Notes under the pieces: generated by a model
Told to the model about the DNA's origin: nothing
Databases searched by the model: none
What the model saw: only the letters and a program-made list of their open reading frames with translations
DNA from: Flavobacterium celericrescens
GTDB taxonomy: Bacteria; Bacteroidota; Bacteroidia; Flavobacteriales; Flavobacteriaceae
Reading direction: 5' to 3'
DNA length: 64,000 nt
NCBI RefSeq assembly: GCF_011392075.1
Contig: NZ_JAAJBV010000001.1
Coordinates: 310,001 to 374,000, forward strand
Program-made: the position numbers and the translations under genes
Shown: positions 52,857-63,431 of the stretch, piece by piece
How positions within the stretch are numbered: the stretch's first letter is position 1
Layout of the letters: each line of letters begins with the position of its first letter

Positions 52857-54167
52857 ATGTTCAACTTGTTTCATCTTTCTTTAAAATTAAGTGGTTTTCC
52901 TATTGCGAAAGCTCAGGCTGATTTTGAGAAAATTCTACAAATTTCAGAAACAGATTATCCCGATTATCTCGAAACTAAAAAGCGAGAAATTGTAGAATTT
53001 CATTTGAAAAACAATAGTTTTTATCAGGGTTTATTTGGAAAAGATAGTTTTGATAATTGGAACGAATTACCCGTTCTCACCAAAAAAGATTTACAAAAAC
53101 CTTTAAAAGACCGACTTTCAAAAGGCTATTCCGAGAAAACTGTCTTTGTGAATAAAACTTCAGGTTCGAGTGGCGATCCGTTTGTTTTTGCTAAGGATAA
53201 AGAGGCACATGCAATTACTTGGGCTTCAATTATTCATCGTTTTGGTTGGTATGGTGTTGATTTTAATTCGTCGTATCAAGCGCGCTTTTATGGAATTCCT
53301 TTGGATTTTATTGGATACAAAAAAGAACGTTTGAAAGACTTTTTAAGCAAAAGATATCGTTTCCCTATTTTTGATTTATCGGACAAAATTTTAGATGGTG
53401 TTTTGGAACATTTTAAAACCAAAAAGTTTGATTACATCAATGGTTACACAAGTTCGATTGTGCTTTTTGGTAAATACTTACAAGCTCGAAATATCATTCT
53501 AACCGATGTTTGTCAGACATTAAAAGTTTGTATGGTGACATCGGAAATGTTGTTTGAAGAAGACAAAATCTTGCTTGAAAAATATTTAGGAATTCCAGTT
53601 GTGAATGAATATGGCGCATCGGAATTAGATTTGATTGCTTTTCAAAATCCAAAAGATGAATGGCAAGTAAATTCAGAAACTTTATTTGTAGAGATTTTAG
53701 ATGAAAATAATCAATCTGTTCCGTATGGAAAAGAAGGAAAAGTGGTGATTACTTCCTTGTATAATAAAGCGCATCCTTTTATACGCTATGAAATTGGTGA
53801 TGTTGGAATTTTGGATGAAAGCAGCACGTTGAAAAAACCCATTCTAAAAAAATTAATTGGAAGAACTAGCGATGTGGCGCTTTTGCCTAGTGGAAAAAAA
53901 TCGCCAGGATTAACGTTTTATTACGTAACCAAAAGCATTATTGAAGACGATGGAAACGTAAAAGAATTCATTGTACGTCAAACGAAATTGGATTGTTTTG
54001 AAATTGATTATGTGAGTTCGGCGGAATTGACTTCGGAACAAATTCAGGAAATTGAAAAAGCGATTGCTAAATATTTAGAACCAGAATTGCATTTCACTTA
54101 CAATCGAAAAGAAGTTTTGGAACGTACAAAAAGGGGAAAATTGAAGCAATTTCAATCAATGCTTTGA
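52857..54167 (+). CDS. CapK/phenylacetate-CoA-ligase-like adenylate-forming enzyme
   Basis: A 436-residue ANL-superfamily protein of the CapK type found in capsule loci. Visible motifs are the P-loop-like KTSGSSGDPFVFAKD, EYGASELDLIAF, and RYEIGDVGILDE near the end. Such proteins are thought to activate an acid for attachment to a surface polysaccharide, but the substrate is unknown. ATG 52857 is chosen because an upstream TTG overlaps the -7 box. It opens the polysaccharide region on the plus strand and converges on the glycosyltransferase operon. Confidence 0.87.
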   Translation: MFNLFHLSLKLSGFPIAKAQADFEKILQISETDYPDYLETKKREIVEFHLKNNSFYQGLFGKDSFDNWNELPVLTKKDLQKPLKDRLSKGYSEKTVFVNKTSGSSGDPFVFAKDKEAHAITWASIIHRFGWYGVDFNSSYQARFYGIPLDFIGYKKERLKDFLSKRYRFPIFDLSDKILDGVLEHFKTKKFDYINGYTSSIVLFGKYLQARNIILTDVCQTLKVCMVTSEMLFEEDKILLEKYLGIPVVNEYGASELDLIAFQNPKDEWQVNSETLFVEILDENNQSVPYGKEGKVVITSLYNKAHPFIRYEIGDVGILDESSTLKKPILKKLIGRTSDVALLPSGKKSPGLTFYYVTKSIIEDDGNVKEFIVRQTKLDCFEIDYVSSAELTSEQIQEIEKAIAKYLEPELHFTYNRKEVLERTKRGKLKQFQSML

Positions 54168-54278
54168 TTTATAAACACAGATTTCACAAATTAGCACAAA
54201 TTCTTCTTTTAGTCATATCTTTCAGAGCGAAACTTCTTTGATTAACTAAATCAGACTTCGAAAACTTTGCGTTAAAAA
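54168..54278. repeat. probable dispersed intergenic repeat
   Basis: This 111-bp gap contains CACAGATTTCACAAATTAG near its left end and AAACTTTGCGTTAAAAATT at its right end. Similar CTTTGCG segments occur before trpS and at about 45751. Modules of this kind are, from memory, scattered through Flavobacterium intergenic DNA. No gene or terminator is evident. Confidence 0.4.
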
Positions 54279-55031
54279 TTAATTTCTATACTTCATAAAA
54301 CCGCGATACATCCAATGCAAAATATAATAAAGTGATTGAAAAACATTAAGCTTTTCAACTTCTCTATAAAATTGCCATTGGTATTTAATTAAATCTGATT
54401 TTTTTCTAGAAAGTGAATTTTCTCTGATTCTGTAAATCGCTTGCGTTTCTTGTATTCCGTGAGCGAATGGAATTACTTTTAAATAGTTTAACCACAATCC
54501 CATATCTTGACGTTTTCGGATGAGTGGCATATACTTTTTGCCCAATTTTTTAATATCAACAAAAGCTGTCAAACAACTTATAGAATTAGATTTTAGAATA
54601 TCAGTATACGAAACTTTATGCGGAACAATAAAATCAGAATACACAAATTCCAATTGTCCATTAGCTCTTTTGTAAGATGAAAACACGAATGGAATTCCAG
54701 TTTTTTGAATGGTTTTGATATTGTTTTCGATGAAGGTTGGGAACCAAATATCATCGGCGTCAATGAACGTCATATAATCTCCAGACGCTTTTTCAATTCC
54801 GGTATTTCGAGCTACTGCTGGACCAGAATTTTGACTTAATTTATGAAATTGGATACGGTTATCATTTTGAATTATGGATAAAACTACGCTTTCTGTTTCA
54901 TCAGACGAACCGTCATCTACAATAATCATTTCCCAATTTTGATAGGTTTGATTTTGCACAGATTGAATAGTTTCTGCAATAAATTTTGCAGAATTATACG
55001 ATGGCGTAATTATGGAAACTAAAGCATTCAT
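54279..55031 (-). CDS. glycosyltransferase family 2
   Basis: A 250-residue GT-A glycosyltransferase. It begins VSIITPSYNSAKFIAETIQSV, followed by MIIVDDGSSDET, the metal-binding DxD region in MTFIDADDIW, and a C-terminal QWQFYREVEKL region. It transfers a sugar onto the lipid-linked repeat unit in the cytoplasm. Donor and acceptor are unknown. It is the last gene of the minus-strand polysaccharide operon, and its ATG overlaps the stop of the initiating transferase gene (TAATG). Confidence 0.9.
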   Translation of the reverse strand: MNALVSIITPSYNSAKFIAETIQSVQNQTYQNWEMIIVDDGSSDETESVVLSIIQNDNRIQFHKLSQNSGPAVARNTGIEKASGDYMTFIDADDIWFPTFIENNIKTIQKTGIPFVFSSYKRANGQLEFVYSDFIVPHKVSYTDILKSNSISCLTAFVDIKKLGKKYMPLIRKRQDMGLWLNYLKVIPFAHGIQETQAIYRIRENSLSRKKSDLIKYQWQFYREVEKLNVFQSLYYILHWMYRGFMKYRN

Positions 55032-56383
55032 TAATAGGCTTTTTTCTCGCCTTTTATAGCGTTTACCACGGTTGCAAAAATAATTTTAATGTCGAGTAAA
55101 ATTGACCAATTTTCTAGATAAAAAATATCATATTTTACCCTATTAATAATATCTTTTTCTGTCTCAACCTCTCCTCTAAATCCGTTGGTTTGAGCTAATC
55201 CAGTAATTCCGGGTTTTATAAAATGTCTCACCATGAATTTGTCAACACTTTTAGCATACATTTCTGTATGACTTACCATATGAGGTCTCGGGCCTACAAC
55301 AGACATGTCTCCTAATAATACATTGAAAAATTGTGGCAATTCATCGATGCTTGTTTTGCGGATAAATTTTCCTATTTTAGTAATTCTTGGATCATTTTTT
55401 TGAACTTGCTCTAAATCTGCAATAGGATTCAAGTGCATGGAACGAAATTTATAACAATAGAACTCTTCATAGTTTAATCCATTTCTCTTTTGCTTAAAAA
55501 AGATTGGTCCTTTTGATTCTATTAAAATTAAAAGGGCAATTATTGGGGTTAACCATGACAATATAAAAACAACAATTAATAAAGAAAAAATAATATCAAA
55601 AATTCTTTTTAACCTCTTGTTTACTTCTTTATCTAAAGGAATTGTTCTAAGTGATATAATCGGAATATAATCATAATATTCAACCGCCAAATTTCTTAAA
55701 AAGGTATTCTTACTATCTGGTAAAAATTTAATGGTTTTTAAGCCGTTATCTGCAAAGTGGATTAAATTATCAATTTCATTATTAGTTAAAGTATTTATTG
55801 ATGCATAAATTTCATCTATTTTGTTTTTGACAACAAAATCTTTACATTCTAATAATTCAGTTTTTTTATTTGATTTTAAATCAAAAATATGTACTAAGTT
55901 GTAACCATAATCTGGATTCTTGGTAAAGAAATCCTTTAATTCATCAACACTTTTTCCATGACCTACAATGATAACATTTCTATAATTTCCGCCATATAAA
56001 AGGCGGTATTTTTTAAGTAAGAAAAAAATTGAAAATTTTAATAATCCAACTAAAAGAAAAGACCAGAATATATAAAGCCCAACTTCATCAGTAGTTACAT
56101 ATTTGTATTTGTAACCCACATAAGCAAACGTTATCAAACCAATAAAGAAAAATTGTTTTAATAACTTTCCGAATATTTCAATTCCTTTACTAAATCTATA
56201 AACTTCATAGTACCCAGAATAATATGAAATAATTAACCAAAAAATAGATAAAATAGTATGGTAACCAAAATTACTCATAGCAGAACGCATACACAACAAT
56301 ACCATTAGATTTACAATTAATAAATCTAAGAATATTATTATTGGTCTAATATAACCTGAGTATCTTCCGGTTTTATTTTTCAA
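55031..56383 (-). CDS. initiating undecaprenyl-phosphate sugar phosphotransferase (WcaJ-like)
   Basis: A 450-residue polyprenyl glycosylphosphotransferase that moves a sugar-1-phosphate onto undecaprenyl phosphate to start repeat-unit synthesis. The N-terminal part has four membrane helices and a CoA-binding-like domain (NVIIVGHGKSVDELKDFF). One helix (about 263-288) leads to the catalytic domain with FKQKRNGLNYEEFYCYKFRS, TSIDELPQFFNVLLGDMSVVGPRP and PGITGLAQ. Length and architecture match WcaJ/PglC-fused types. Glucose-1-phosphate is the likely but unproven substrate. Its ATG abuts the stop of the decarboxylase gene. Confidence 0.92.
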   Translation of the reverse strand: MKNKTGRYSGYIRPIIIFLDLLIVNLMVLLCMRSAMSNFGYHTILSIFWLIISYYSGYYEVYRFSKGIEIFGKLLKQFFFIGLITFAYVGYKYKYVTTDEVGLYIFWSFLLVGLLKFSIFFLLKKYRLLYGGNYRNVIIVGHGKSVDELKDFFTKNPDYGYNLVHIFDLKSNKKTELLECKDFVVKNKIDEIYASINTLTNNEIDNLIHFADNGLKTIKFLPDSKNTFLRNLAVEYYDYIPIISLRTIPLDKEVNKRLKRIFDIIFSLLIVVFILSWLTPIIALLILIESKGPIFFKQKRNGLNYEEFYCYKFRSMHLNPIADLEQVQKNDPRITKIGKFIRKTSIDELPQFFNVLLGDMSVVGPRPHMVSHTEMYAKSVDKFMVRHFIKPGITGLAQTNGFRGEVETEKDIINRVKYDIFYLENWSILLDIKIIFATVVNAIKGEKKAY

Positions 56384-57367
56384 TTAATGAATGTATTTAG
56401 TGAAATCCTTGTGTTCTTCTTTTAATAACTCTTCCGAAGAAAGTGTTTTAAAATAATCATACGTAATTTTCATGCCTTCAGATCTAGACACTTTTGCTTC
56501 CCAACCCAAAATTTCTTTTGCTTTAGTGGTGTCTGGTTGTCTTTGCATAGGATCATTAACGGGTAGTGGATGATATACTACCTTTTGATTGGTTCCTGTT
56601 AATTTGATTATTTCTTCTGCAAAATCTTTGATGGTAATTTCATCTGGATTACCAATATTTACTGGCAAATGATAATCTGAATGTAATAATCTATAAATAC
56701 CTTCTACTTGATCATCTACATAACAGAATGAACGTGTTTGGCTTCCATCTCCAAAAATAGTTAAATCTTCGCCACGAAGTGCTTGCCCAATAAATGCTGG
56801 AATTACACGGCCGTCATTTAATCGCATTCTAGGTCCATAGGTGTTAAAAATTCGCACAATTCTAGTTTCTACACCGTGAAAAGTGTGATACGCCATGGTT
56901 ATAGATTCTTGGAAACGTTTTGCTTCATCATAAACACCTCTTGGTCCAATGGTATTTACATTTCCATAATATTCTTCTGTTTGCGGATGTATTAATGGAT
57001 CTCCATAAACTTCAGAAGTTGAAGCAATAAGAATTCTTGCTTTTTTTACTCTAGCTAAGCCTAATAAGTTATGTGTTCCTAAAGACCCAACTTTTAGTGT
57101 TTGAATAGGGATTTTTAAATAATCAATTGGACTTGCTGGGGATGCAAAATGTAAAATGTAATCTAATTTACCAGGTACATGAACAAACTTTGTAATATCA
57201 TGATGATAAAATTCAAAATTTTTATCTTTAAAAAGATGTTCAATGTTTTTTAAATCACCAGTTATTAGGTTGTCCATTCCTATAACATAATATCCTTCTT
57301 TAATAAATCTATCGCAAAGGTGAGAACCTAAAAATCCTGCTGCACCTGTAATTAATATTCTTTTCAT
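56384..57367 (-). CDS. UDP-glucuronate decarboxylase (UDP-xylose synthase)
   Basis: A 327-residue short-chain dehydrogenase/reductase that decarboxylates UDP-glucuronate to UDP-xylose. It begins [20 protein letters not shown]. The catalytic region reads [10 protein letters not shown], and YDEAKR is the YxxxK motif. The C-terminal part has [13 protein letters not shown] and [16 protein letters not shown]. It supplies a pentose donor for the surface glycan. It is followed by the initiating transferase with no gap and preceded by an O-antigen ligase-like gene 1 base away. Confidence 0.92.
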   Translation of the reverse strand: MKRILITGAAGFLGSHLCDRFIKEGYYVIGMDNLITGDLKNIEHLFKDKNFEFYHHDITKFVHVPGKLDYILHFASPASPIDYLKIPIQTLKVGSLGTHNLLGLARVKKARILIASTSEVYGDPLIHPQTEEYYGNVNTIGPRGVYDEAKRFQESITMAYHTFHGVETRIVRIFNTYGPRMRLNDGRVIPAFIGQALRGEDLTIFGDGSQTRSFCYVDDQVEGIYRLLHSDYHLPVNIGNPDEITIKDFAEEIIKLTGTNQKVVYHPLPVNDPMQRQPDTTKAKEILGWEAKVSRSEGMKITYDYFKTLSSEELLKEEHKDFTKYIH

Positions 57368-57368
57368 T

Positions 57369-58703
57369 TTATTTTTTTTCTAATTGGGGGTTAACTTTTA
57401 TATTGAAAAGACAATAAAAAAGGACAAAAAACAAAACACCTCTTTGCCTCCACAAAAAAGATTCTGTCAAAAATAAGCTTATCATTAGAATCGCAAAAGC
57501 AATATGTATAAAATCTTTACTTTTAAAAGCAATTTTAGTATTTATAAATAAAATTACCATTAACAATAAAAACCCAACAAGCCCTAATTCGGCAAAGTTT
57601 TGCACATATTGATTATGAAAATTAAACGTCCCATAACCTGAGTATAAGTTATACTTTTTTTCTTTTTCTAACAATTTATTTAAAGAAGCATTTAACCCAA
57701 ATCCTTTCCATAAAATAGGCTCTTCTTCTAAAAACTCCGTAAACATTCTAAATTGATATACTCTAAATGCTGTGCCTGGAAAATAATCTGCTGGATGAAA
57801 TTTTTCTTTTGTCCATGCATCGGCAATACTTATATTGTTTATTCCTTTCTCTTTATTTAAAGCAACATTGTGTGAAATCCCTTTGTCGGAATTCGTTCTA
57901 AATTCTACTAAAAATCGCTCTTTAATTTTTCCAAAAGAAATGACAAAACCTAATAAAAGTAAAAGAATTGTCAGGTTTCTTAAACGAAGCCTATTTGCAA
58001 TCTTTGAATAAAAAAATACCTGAATCAAGACTAACAAAACAAAAATCACAATAATATTTTTTGATGACAATAAGATTACAAATACAAAAAGAAGTGCAGC
58101 TATTAGTTGTTCAAGTTTTGATTTGTGTTCCTTAATAAAAAAATAAAAAAAAGCAATTGCAACATAAACAGAAAAATGAATTGCATTTAATAACCTTGGA
58201 ACCAATCCTGTGTCAGTATCATTGTCTGGCCCGTGATAAAAGAAAACACTACTCTCTTGGGTTAATAAAAATCGAACAACAGCTCTAACTAAATAATAAA
58301 CTACGTATAGAGTCATTGCGTAACTATAATACTTTATTATTTTGGACTTTTGTTCATTTGAAAATGTTGGAATGAACAAAAATGCGATTGGAATTAATAA
58401 AAAAGTAATTTCTTTTGGTATTGCCTGAAGCGTTCTTTGTACATCAATTGACCAGAAATAGGACAATGACATCCATAAAAACAAAAGTATTGGAAACAAT
58501 AAAGTTAAAGAAATTTTATTGCTTATTTTTCTACCATAAAAAAATGACGTTGCTACAAATATTCCTAGTAAAATATTGTTTAAACCCATTGAAATCGGTA
58601 AGGTAATCAACAATACTACAAAAGGAATAAACGCTTTGTTTTGTTTATTTTCTGTTAGAATTTCCAGCCAAACACTGTTCAAAAAGTTGTAAATATTGCT
58701 CAT
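57369..58703 (-). CDS. O-antigen ligase-like membrane protein (WaaL type)
   Basis: A 444-residue polytopic membrane protein with about ten helices and a large periplasmic loop containing the typical [20 protein letters not shown] motif of the O-antigen ligase family. It likely attaches or polymerises the finished glycan in the periplasm. A second Wzy/WaaL-like protein is encoded 2.3 kb upstream, so one is presumably polymerase and the other ligase. Its first 59 bases overlap the upstream glycosyltransferase gene, an unusually long overlap, and no later good start is evident. Confidence 0.83.
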   Translation of the reverse strand: MSNIYNFLNSVWLEILTENKQNKAFIPFVVLLITLPISMGLNNILLGIFVATSFFYGRKISNKISLTLLFPILLFLWMSLSYFWSIDVQRTLQAIPKEITFLLIPIAFLFIPTFSNEQKSKIIKYYSYAMTLYVVYYLVRAVVRFLLTQESSVFFYHGPDNDTDTGLVPRLLNAIHFSVYVAIAFFYFFIKEHKSKLEQLIAALLFVFVILLSSKNIIVIFVLLVLIQVFFYSKIANRLRLRNLTILLLLLGFVISFGKIKERFLVEFRTNSDKGISHNVALNKEKGINNISIADAWTKEKFHPADYFPGTAFRVYQFRMFTEFLEEEPILWKGFGLNASLNKLLEKEKKYNLYSGYGTFNFHNQYVQNFAELGLVGFLLLMVILFINTKIAFKSKDFIHIAFAILMISLFLTESFLWRQRGVLFFVLFYCLFNIKVNPQLEKK

Positions 58704-59751
58704 TTATCTTTTCCCAATTAAACGATTTTGCAATTGCTTCAAAATTATTTTGTACGAATTGCAAGTTATTACTTTTTTTAATTGTATTTAAGATTTTTTT
58801 AACTTCTTCTGCAGATGAAAAATAAAAGGCATTTTCTTGTAAAACTCCTTTATTGAAATCATTATTATGTGCAACTATTAAAGCCTTTGAAGCCATTGCT
58901 TCTAATAACGAAGGATTAGTTCCTCCTACAGTATGTCCATGAAAATATATATTTGAAAAATAACGAAGGTTATTCAAATATTCTAAATCATAAACGGCTC
59001 CAATAAATCGAATGTGTTCAAAACTAGAAAACTTGTTTTTTAAATACGTTCCATATTTTGTGAGATGATTTCCAATAACTAGAATAGGTGTTTTTTCATC
59101 TGCCAAAGCAACTCCTTCTAGTACCATATCTAAATTGTTTTCAGGCTCAAAGCGAGCCATAAGCATATTGAAATTTTCTTTTTCAACTTGATATTCTTTT
59201 AAAATATCAGCATTTGCTTTATCAAAATTATGAGCTCCATATGCAATATAAGTGCTTTCTTTTTGGTATTTTTCTTGAATATACTTTTGAATCCCTATCG
59301 AATCAGAAATCAAATAATCGCTTTTCTTTACAGCTAATCGTTCTGCTATTTGGAGTGCTTTTTGAACTTTTTTAGAATATTTTGTTCTTTTCCATTCCAA
59401 ACCATCCATATTGGTAATCACAATCGCGTCTTTTGGATGTAAAGAAAACCAAATCGAACTACTTGTATAACCTAGCTGAAGAATAATATCAAAATCTCTT
59501 TTTCTTGAATCTCTAATGCAATTTAAGTCATAAATAAACTGTCCGGCTGTTCCAATTTTAAATTCTGGATCATAACAATGAACAATTGTAACGTCATTAA
59601 AAATTTGCTGCTGATATGGATGATTGTGCGAATTATATACGTAAACCTCGTGTCCTTTTGAAGCGGCATACGTGGCAAAAAATTCTGCAAATTGCTCAAA
59701 ACCACCATAATAATTTGGTATTCCTCGCGTTCCTAAAATTCCAATTCTCAT
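58645..59751 (-). CDS. DUF1972-type glycosyltransferase (family 4-like)
   Basis: A 368-residue GT-B glycosyltransferase. It begins MRIGILGTRGIPNYYGGFEQ, the DUF1972 signature, followed by LQLGYTSSSIWFSLHPKDAI, MARFEPENNLDMVLEG and the sugar-nucleotide-binding VGGTNPSLLEAMASKALI. Similar enzymes are often rhamnosyl- or fucosyltransferases, but the donor cannot be fixed from sequence. Its C-terminal 59 bases overlap the start of the ligase-like gene. A gap of 58 bases separates it from the preceding GT4 gene. Confidence 0.9.
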   Translation of the reverse strand: MRIGILGTRGIPNYYGGFEQFAEFFATYAASKGHEVYVYNSHNHPYQQQIFNDVTIVHCYDPEFKIGTAGQFIYDLNCIRDSRKRDFDIILQLGYTSSSIWFSLHPKDAIVITNMDGLEWKRTKYSKKVQKALQIAERLAVKKSDYLISDSIGIQKYIQEKYQKESTYIAYGAHNFDKANADILKEYQVEKENFNMLMARFEPENNLDMVLEGVALADEKTPILVIGNHLTKYGTYLKNKFSSFEHIRFIGAVYDLEYLNNLRYFSNIYFHGHTVGGTNPSLLEAMASKALIVAHNNDFNKGVLQENAFYFSSAEEVKKILNTIKKSNNLQFVQNNFEAIAKSFNWEKINEQYLQLFEQCLAGNSNRK

Positions 59752-59809
59752 TTGGTTTACTTTAACAAGAACAAATATAAACTTTTTAAGATATTTTAAG
59801 GCTTAAAAC

Positions 59810-60961
59810 TCAATCCGCAAGAACTTTTTCAATTTTTGAAACATGTTTTTGAATAGAAAATTCCTCTACAGCTCTTGTATAGCCTTTTTGTCCCATTTCT
59901 AATCTCAACTTTTCATCGTTAATCAACTTTTCTATTGCATTTGTTAACTCTTGGATATTATTTGGTTCAATTAAAAAGCCTGTCTGTAATTGCTCAACTA
60001 TTTCAGTCAATCCTCCATGATTTGAAGCAACAACTGGTTTTGAAGCTAACATTGCCTCTACTGCCACTAATCCAAATGGTTCAGGCTCGGTAGATGGAAC
60101 TATCGCAATATCTATTGCTTTCCAAATGGTATTAATATTTGATTGAAATGGAATTATTTTTACCTTTTTCTCTATTTGATATTTTTGAATTTTTGTGTTT
60201 AGCTCTTTTAATATGTTTTGTTGATTATCCGTTGTGGAACCAACAAAAATTAATTTTAAATTAGAATGTTTTTGAGCCAAATAATGAAATGCCTCTAACA
60301 ATACAAATTGACCTTTCCATCTGTTTATTCTACCAACTAAACCTACTACAATTTCTTCTTCAACTTCAAACAAATTTTTTCTGACCAATTCTATTTCATC
60401 TGTAGTAATATCGTTTGATTGGATTTCTAAACCATTACTAATTACACTGTAATTCTTTCTTTCTGTAAAAAATGATTCCCAAAAAGTTGCGGTTGCTTTT
60501 GAATTGTATATTGTGAAAAAGTTGCTCTTTCTATTTATTAAAAAACTGAAAAGTTTTGAAACTACTTTAGGTGATTCTATTATTTCATGCACGTGCCAAA
60601 CATGCTTTATTCCTTTTATCCTTGCAAATATAAACCCTATTAAAACAGCCAAAGTATTTGAATAAACAATTTCAAATCGATATTTTTTATGCAATCTATT
60701 TAACGTTGAAAAACCTTGTCTTAAATGATTTAATAGCAACAAAAGATTTGTAGGTGTAAACATTTTTCGGTGCAATTTTATAACAGGCGCTATAAATACC
60801 TCAATGTTTTCTTTTTCTAATTCTATTTTTAGCGGACCATCATTGGGTAAAACCACAACGGGATAAAACTTTTGTTTATTAATATGTTTTAATAACAATA
60901 ATAACGTTTTATCTGAGCCATACAATTCTGCCGATTGATGAACAAAAAGGATATTTTTCAT
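59810..60961 (-). CDS. glycosyltransferase family 4
   Basis: A 383-residue GT-B enzyme. The N-terminal domain starts ILFVHQSAELYGSDKTLLLLL. The C-terminal donor-binding domain has VGLVGRINRWKGQFVLLEAF and the catalytic EPFGLVAVEAMLASKPVVASNHGGLTE region, which contains the expected EX7E motif. It adds a sugar to the lipid-linked intermediate on the cytoplasmic face. Specificity is unknown. Its ATG overlaps the stop of the upstream Wzy-like gene (TAATG), so the two are translationally coupled. Confidence 0.92.
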   Translation of the reverse strand: MKNILFVHQSAELYGSDKTLLLLLKHINKQKFYPVVVLPNDGPLKIELEKENIEVFIAPVIKLHRKMFTPTNLLLLLNHLRQGFSTLNRLHKKYRFEIVYSNTLAVLIGFIFARIKGIKHVWHVHEIIESPKVVSKLFSFLINRKSNFFTIYNSKATATFWESFFTERKNYSVISNGLEIQSNDITTDEIELVRKNLFEVEEEIVVGLVGRINRWKGQFVLLEAFHYLAQKHSNLKLIFVGSTTDNQQNILKELNTKIQKYQIEKKVKIIPFQSNINTIWKAIDIAIVPSTEPEPFGLVAVEAMLASKPVVASNHGGLTEIVEQLQTGFLIEPNNIQELTNAIEKLINDEKLRLEMGQKGYTRAVEEFSIQKHVSKIEKVLAD

Positions 60962-62259
60962 TATTGCTCAATTATTTTATCCGTACTTTTTCTATGGGTG
61001 TCAAAACTTAACAATCCTCCAAGAATAAAAATTATTGCATCTCTTGGAATGTAAATTCCACTAATAATCAATGTTGTGAAAAGATAAAATAATCCAATTG
61101 AAGAGATTAACCTATTTACAAATAATTGATTAAGATTGTTTGTGTTGAATCTGTAAATTTTTAAATATAGCCTAATTAAAAAAATCAAAATTAATACTAA
61201 ACCAAAAATTCCTGTTTTATAAAAAACAAAAACATACCCGTTATGTAATCTCGAGATATATTTCATGTCTTCATTTCCCAATGGTGCTTTAAATTTTAAA
61301 TTTACTAAAGAACCATACCCTGTCCCTATCATATAGCTTGATGGGTTTTCTTTCATTAATTCAAATGCCCTATTGGCTTCATATCCTCTCCAATGATCCC
61401 AAAGTTCTTTATGGTTTTCTCTATCAATTTTTGTTTTAAAAATTTCTTCAGGAGCAATTTTAATTTTATATAAAAATGCTTCAACTCCTTTTGAATTACG
61501 ATCAAGTTTTACAGAAAATAAATAAACATATAATAGTAAAATAAAAGCAACTGAAAAGCCTATAAAAACCAAAGTTCTTTTTGTGATTTTGGCATATCCT
61601 AACATCGAAAAACCAATTAAAAAAAGAATAACCAACATTGTTCTTGAGAAATACAAATAAATTGAGATGAGTAAAACTCCTAAAACAAGAATTTGAAGAA
61701 TTTTATTTTCAACCAAAGATTTACCAAAATACTTCTTTGAAAATAATAAAAAATAAAAAGCAAAAACTTCAATAAAATTATCTAATCCAAAATCACCTCT
61801 TATGTTATTAATTGAATCATTTGCAAAATCACCTAGAATAAAAATTCCAAACAAATGAATAAAAGCAGTCAAACAGCCAATAAATAAAATTACTCTTAAA
61901 AATAAAGAAACATCTTTTATATTCTTAAAAAGCAAATAACTCAAAAAAATTGCATTGATGGGTTTTAAAAAATAAGTTATGTCTTTAATTATAAAACCAA
62001 GATTATGCTTACTATTAAAAAAACCAAGGAATCCAATTCCAAATATTAAAATTAAAGGGAAAAGATTATTTATTATTCTTTTAGAAATGGTAATATTACT
62101 CGTTAATAATAAACCACTTAATAATAAAAATTGTAATGCAAAATTTACTTTATAAGAGGGAAGATAAATTTCACACAATAAAACAATTACAAATAAAGTT
62201 ATTGAGATATATTTTTTTGGAATCAAAACATCATTTTTTACATTCCAAATATAACTCAA
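60961..62259 (-). CDS. Wzy-like polysaccharide polymerase (O-antigen ligase family)
   Basis: A 432-residue membrane protein with about eleven predicted helices and a large hydrophilic loop (about 250-330) ending in SRLHNGYVFVFYKTGIFGLV, the HN motif of the Wzy/WaaL superfamily. The overall pattern suits a polymerase that links repeat units in the periplasm. It is the first gene of the minus-strand polysaccharide operon and is divergent from gmd across 79 bases of very AT-rich DNA. Confidence 0.8.
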   Translation of the reverse strand: MSYIWNVKNDVLIPKKYISITLFVIVLLCEIYLPSYKVNFALQFLLLSGLLLTSNITISKRIINNLFPLILIFGIGFLGFFNSKHNLGFIIKDITYFLKPINAIFLSYLLFKNIKDVSLFLRVILFIGCLTAFIHLFGIFILGDFANDSINNIRGDFGLDNFIEVFAFYFLLFSKKYFGKSLVENKILQILVLGVLLISIYLYFSRTMLVILFLIGFSMLGYAKITKRTLVFIGFSVAFILLLYVYLFSVKLDRNSKGVEAFLYKIKIAPEEIFKTKIDRENHKELWDHWRGYEANRAFELMKENPSSYMIGTGYGSLVNLKFKAPLGNEDMKYISRLHNGYVFVFYKTGIFGLVLILIFLIRLYLKIYRFNTNNLNQLFVNRLISSIGLFYLFTTLIISGIYIPRDAIIFILGGLLSFDTHRKSTDKIIEQ

Positions 62260-62306
62260 TTAAACAAAATATATTGCTAAAAATTACACATTTACTATTT
62301 AAGGCA

Positions 62307-62314
62307 TATATTTG
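62307..62314 (+). promoter_or_regulatory. -7 element of gmd
   Basis: TATATTTG matches TAnnTTTG, 24 bases before the gmd ATG. No TTG lies at the standard distance; the nearest (62274-62276) is 30 bp away. Confidence 0.4.
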
Positions 62315-62338
62315 TAATTATTAATTTTTTTACCTACA

Positions 62339-63424
62339 ATGAAAAAAGCCTTAATCACTGGAATTAATGGACAAGATGGCTCTTATCTGGCTGAGTTACT
62401 GTTAGAAAAAGGGTATGAAGTTCACGGAATCATCAGAAGAAGCTCTACGTTTAATACTGAAAGAATTGAACACCTATATATTGAATCATTAATTCAAGAC
62501 TTACATAAAGATAAAAAAATTCACCTGCATTATGGTGACATGACCGATTCTACGAGCTTAATTCGTTTAGTACAAGAAATTCAGCCTGACGAAGTATATA
62601 ATTTAGCTGCGCAATCACACGTTAAAGTTTCGTTTGATATGCCCGAATATACAGCTGAAACGGATGCGGTTGGGACATTACGTTTATTAGAAGCAATTAG
62701 AATTTGTGGATTAACTAAAAAAACTAAAATATATCAGGCTTCTACTTCTGAATTATACGGAAAAGTACAAGAAGTGCCTCAAAAAGAAACAACGCCTTTT
62801 TATCCGCGTTCTCCTTATGGAGTAGCAAAAATTTACGCTTTTTGGATTACCAAAAATTATAGAGAATCGTATGGAATCTATGCTGTAAACGGAATTTTAT
62901 TCAACCATGAATCAGAAAGAAGAGGTGAAACTTTTGTAACTAGAAAAATCACTCTTTCAGCTTCAAGAATTAAACATGGTATTCAAGAAAAATTATACCT
63001 AGGAAACCTTAACGCTATGCGCGATTGGGGTTATGCAAAAGACTATGTAGAATGTATGTGGTTAATGCTACAACAAGAACAACCTGAAGATTATGTAATT
63101 GCAACGGGAATTCAATATTCAGTTCGTTATTTCTGTGAATTAGCGTTTAAAGAAGCGGGTATTGAAATTGAATGGCAAGGTGAAAATGAAAATGAAAAAG
63201 GAATTTGTAAGGCTACTGGAAAAGTAATTATTGAAGTTGATCCTAACTATTATAGACCAGCTGAAGTAGAAAGTTTATTAGGAGATCCTACAAAAGCAAA
63301 AACTCAATTAGGCTGGAATCCAAGTCGCACTTCTATCGAAGAACTAGTAAAAATCATGATGCAACACGATTTAAACTATGTTGTTCGTTTTAAAGATAGA
63401 GATTCATTAAAAAAATACGAATAA
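62339..63424 (+). CDS. gmd: GDP-mannose 4,6-dehydratase
   Basis: Converts GDP-D-mannose to GDP-4-keto-6-deoxymannose, the precursor of GDP-fucose. The 361-residue protein begins [20 protein letters not shown] (NAD(P)-binding), followed by the substrate loop [17 protein letters not shown], the catalytic ASTSELYGK and the YxxxK motif in [12 protein letters not shown]. The GMD-specific [17 protein letters not shown] is present. It is the first gene of a plus-strand unit with fcl, which starts 7 bases after its stop. Confidence 0.96.
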   Translation: MKKALITGINGQDGSYLAELLLEKGYEVHGIIRRSSTFNTERIEHLYIESLIQDLHKDKKIHLHYGDMTDSTSLIRLVQEIQPDEVYNLAAQSHVKVSFDMPEYTAETDAVGTLRLLEAIRICGLTKKTKIYQASTSELYGKVQEVPQKETTPFYPRSPYGVAKIYAFWITKNYRESYGIYAVNGILFNHESERRGETFVTRKITLSASRIKHGIQEKLYLGNLNAMRDWGYAKDYVECMWLMLQQEQPEDYVIATGIQYSVRYFCELAFKEAGIEIEWQGENENEKGICKATGKVIIEVDPNYYRPAEVESLLGDPTKAKTQLGWNPSRTSIEELVKIMMQHDLNYVVRFKDRDSLKKYE

Positions 63425-63431
63425 TTTCTCT

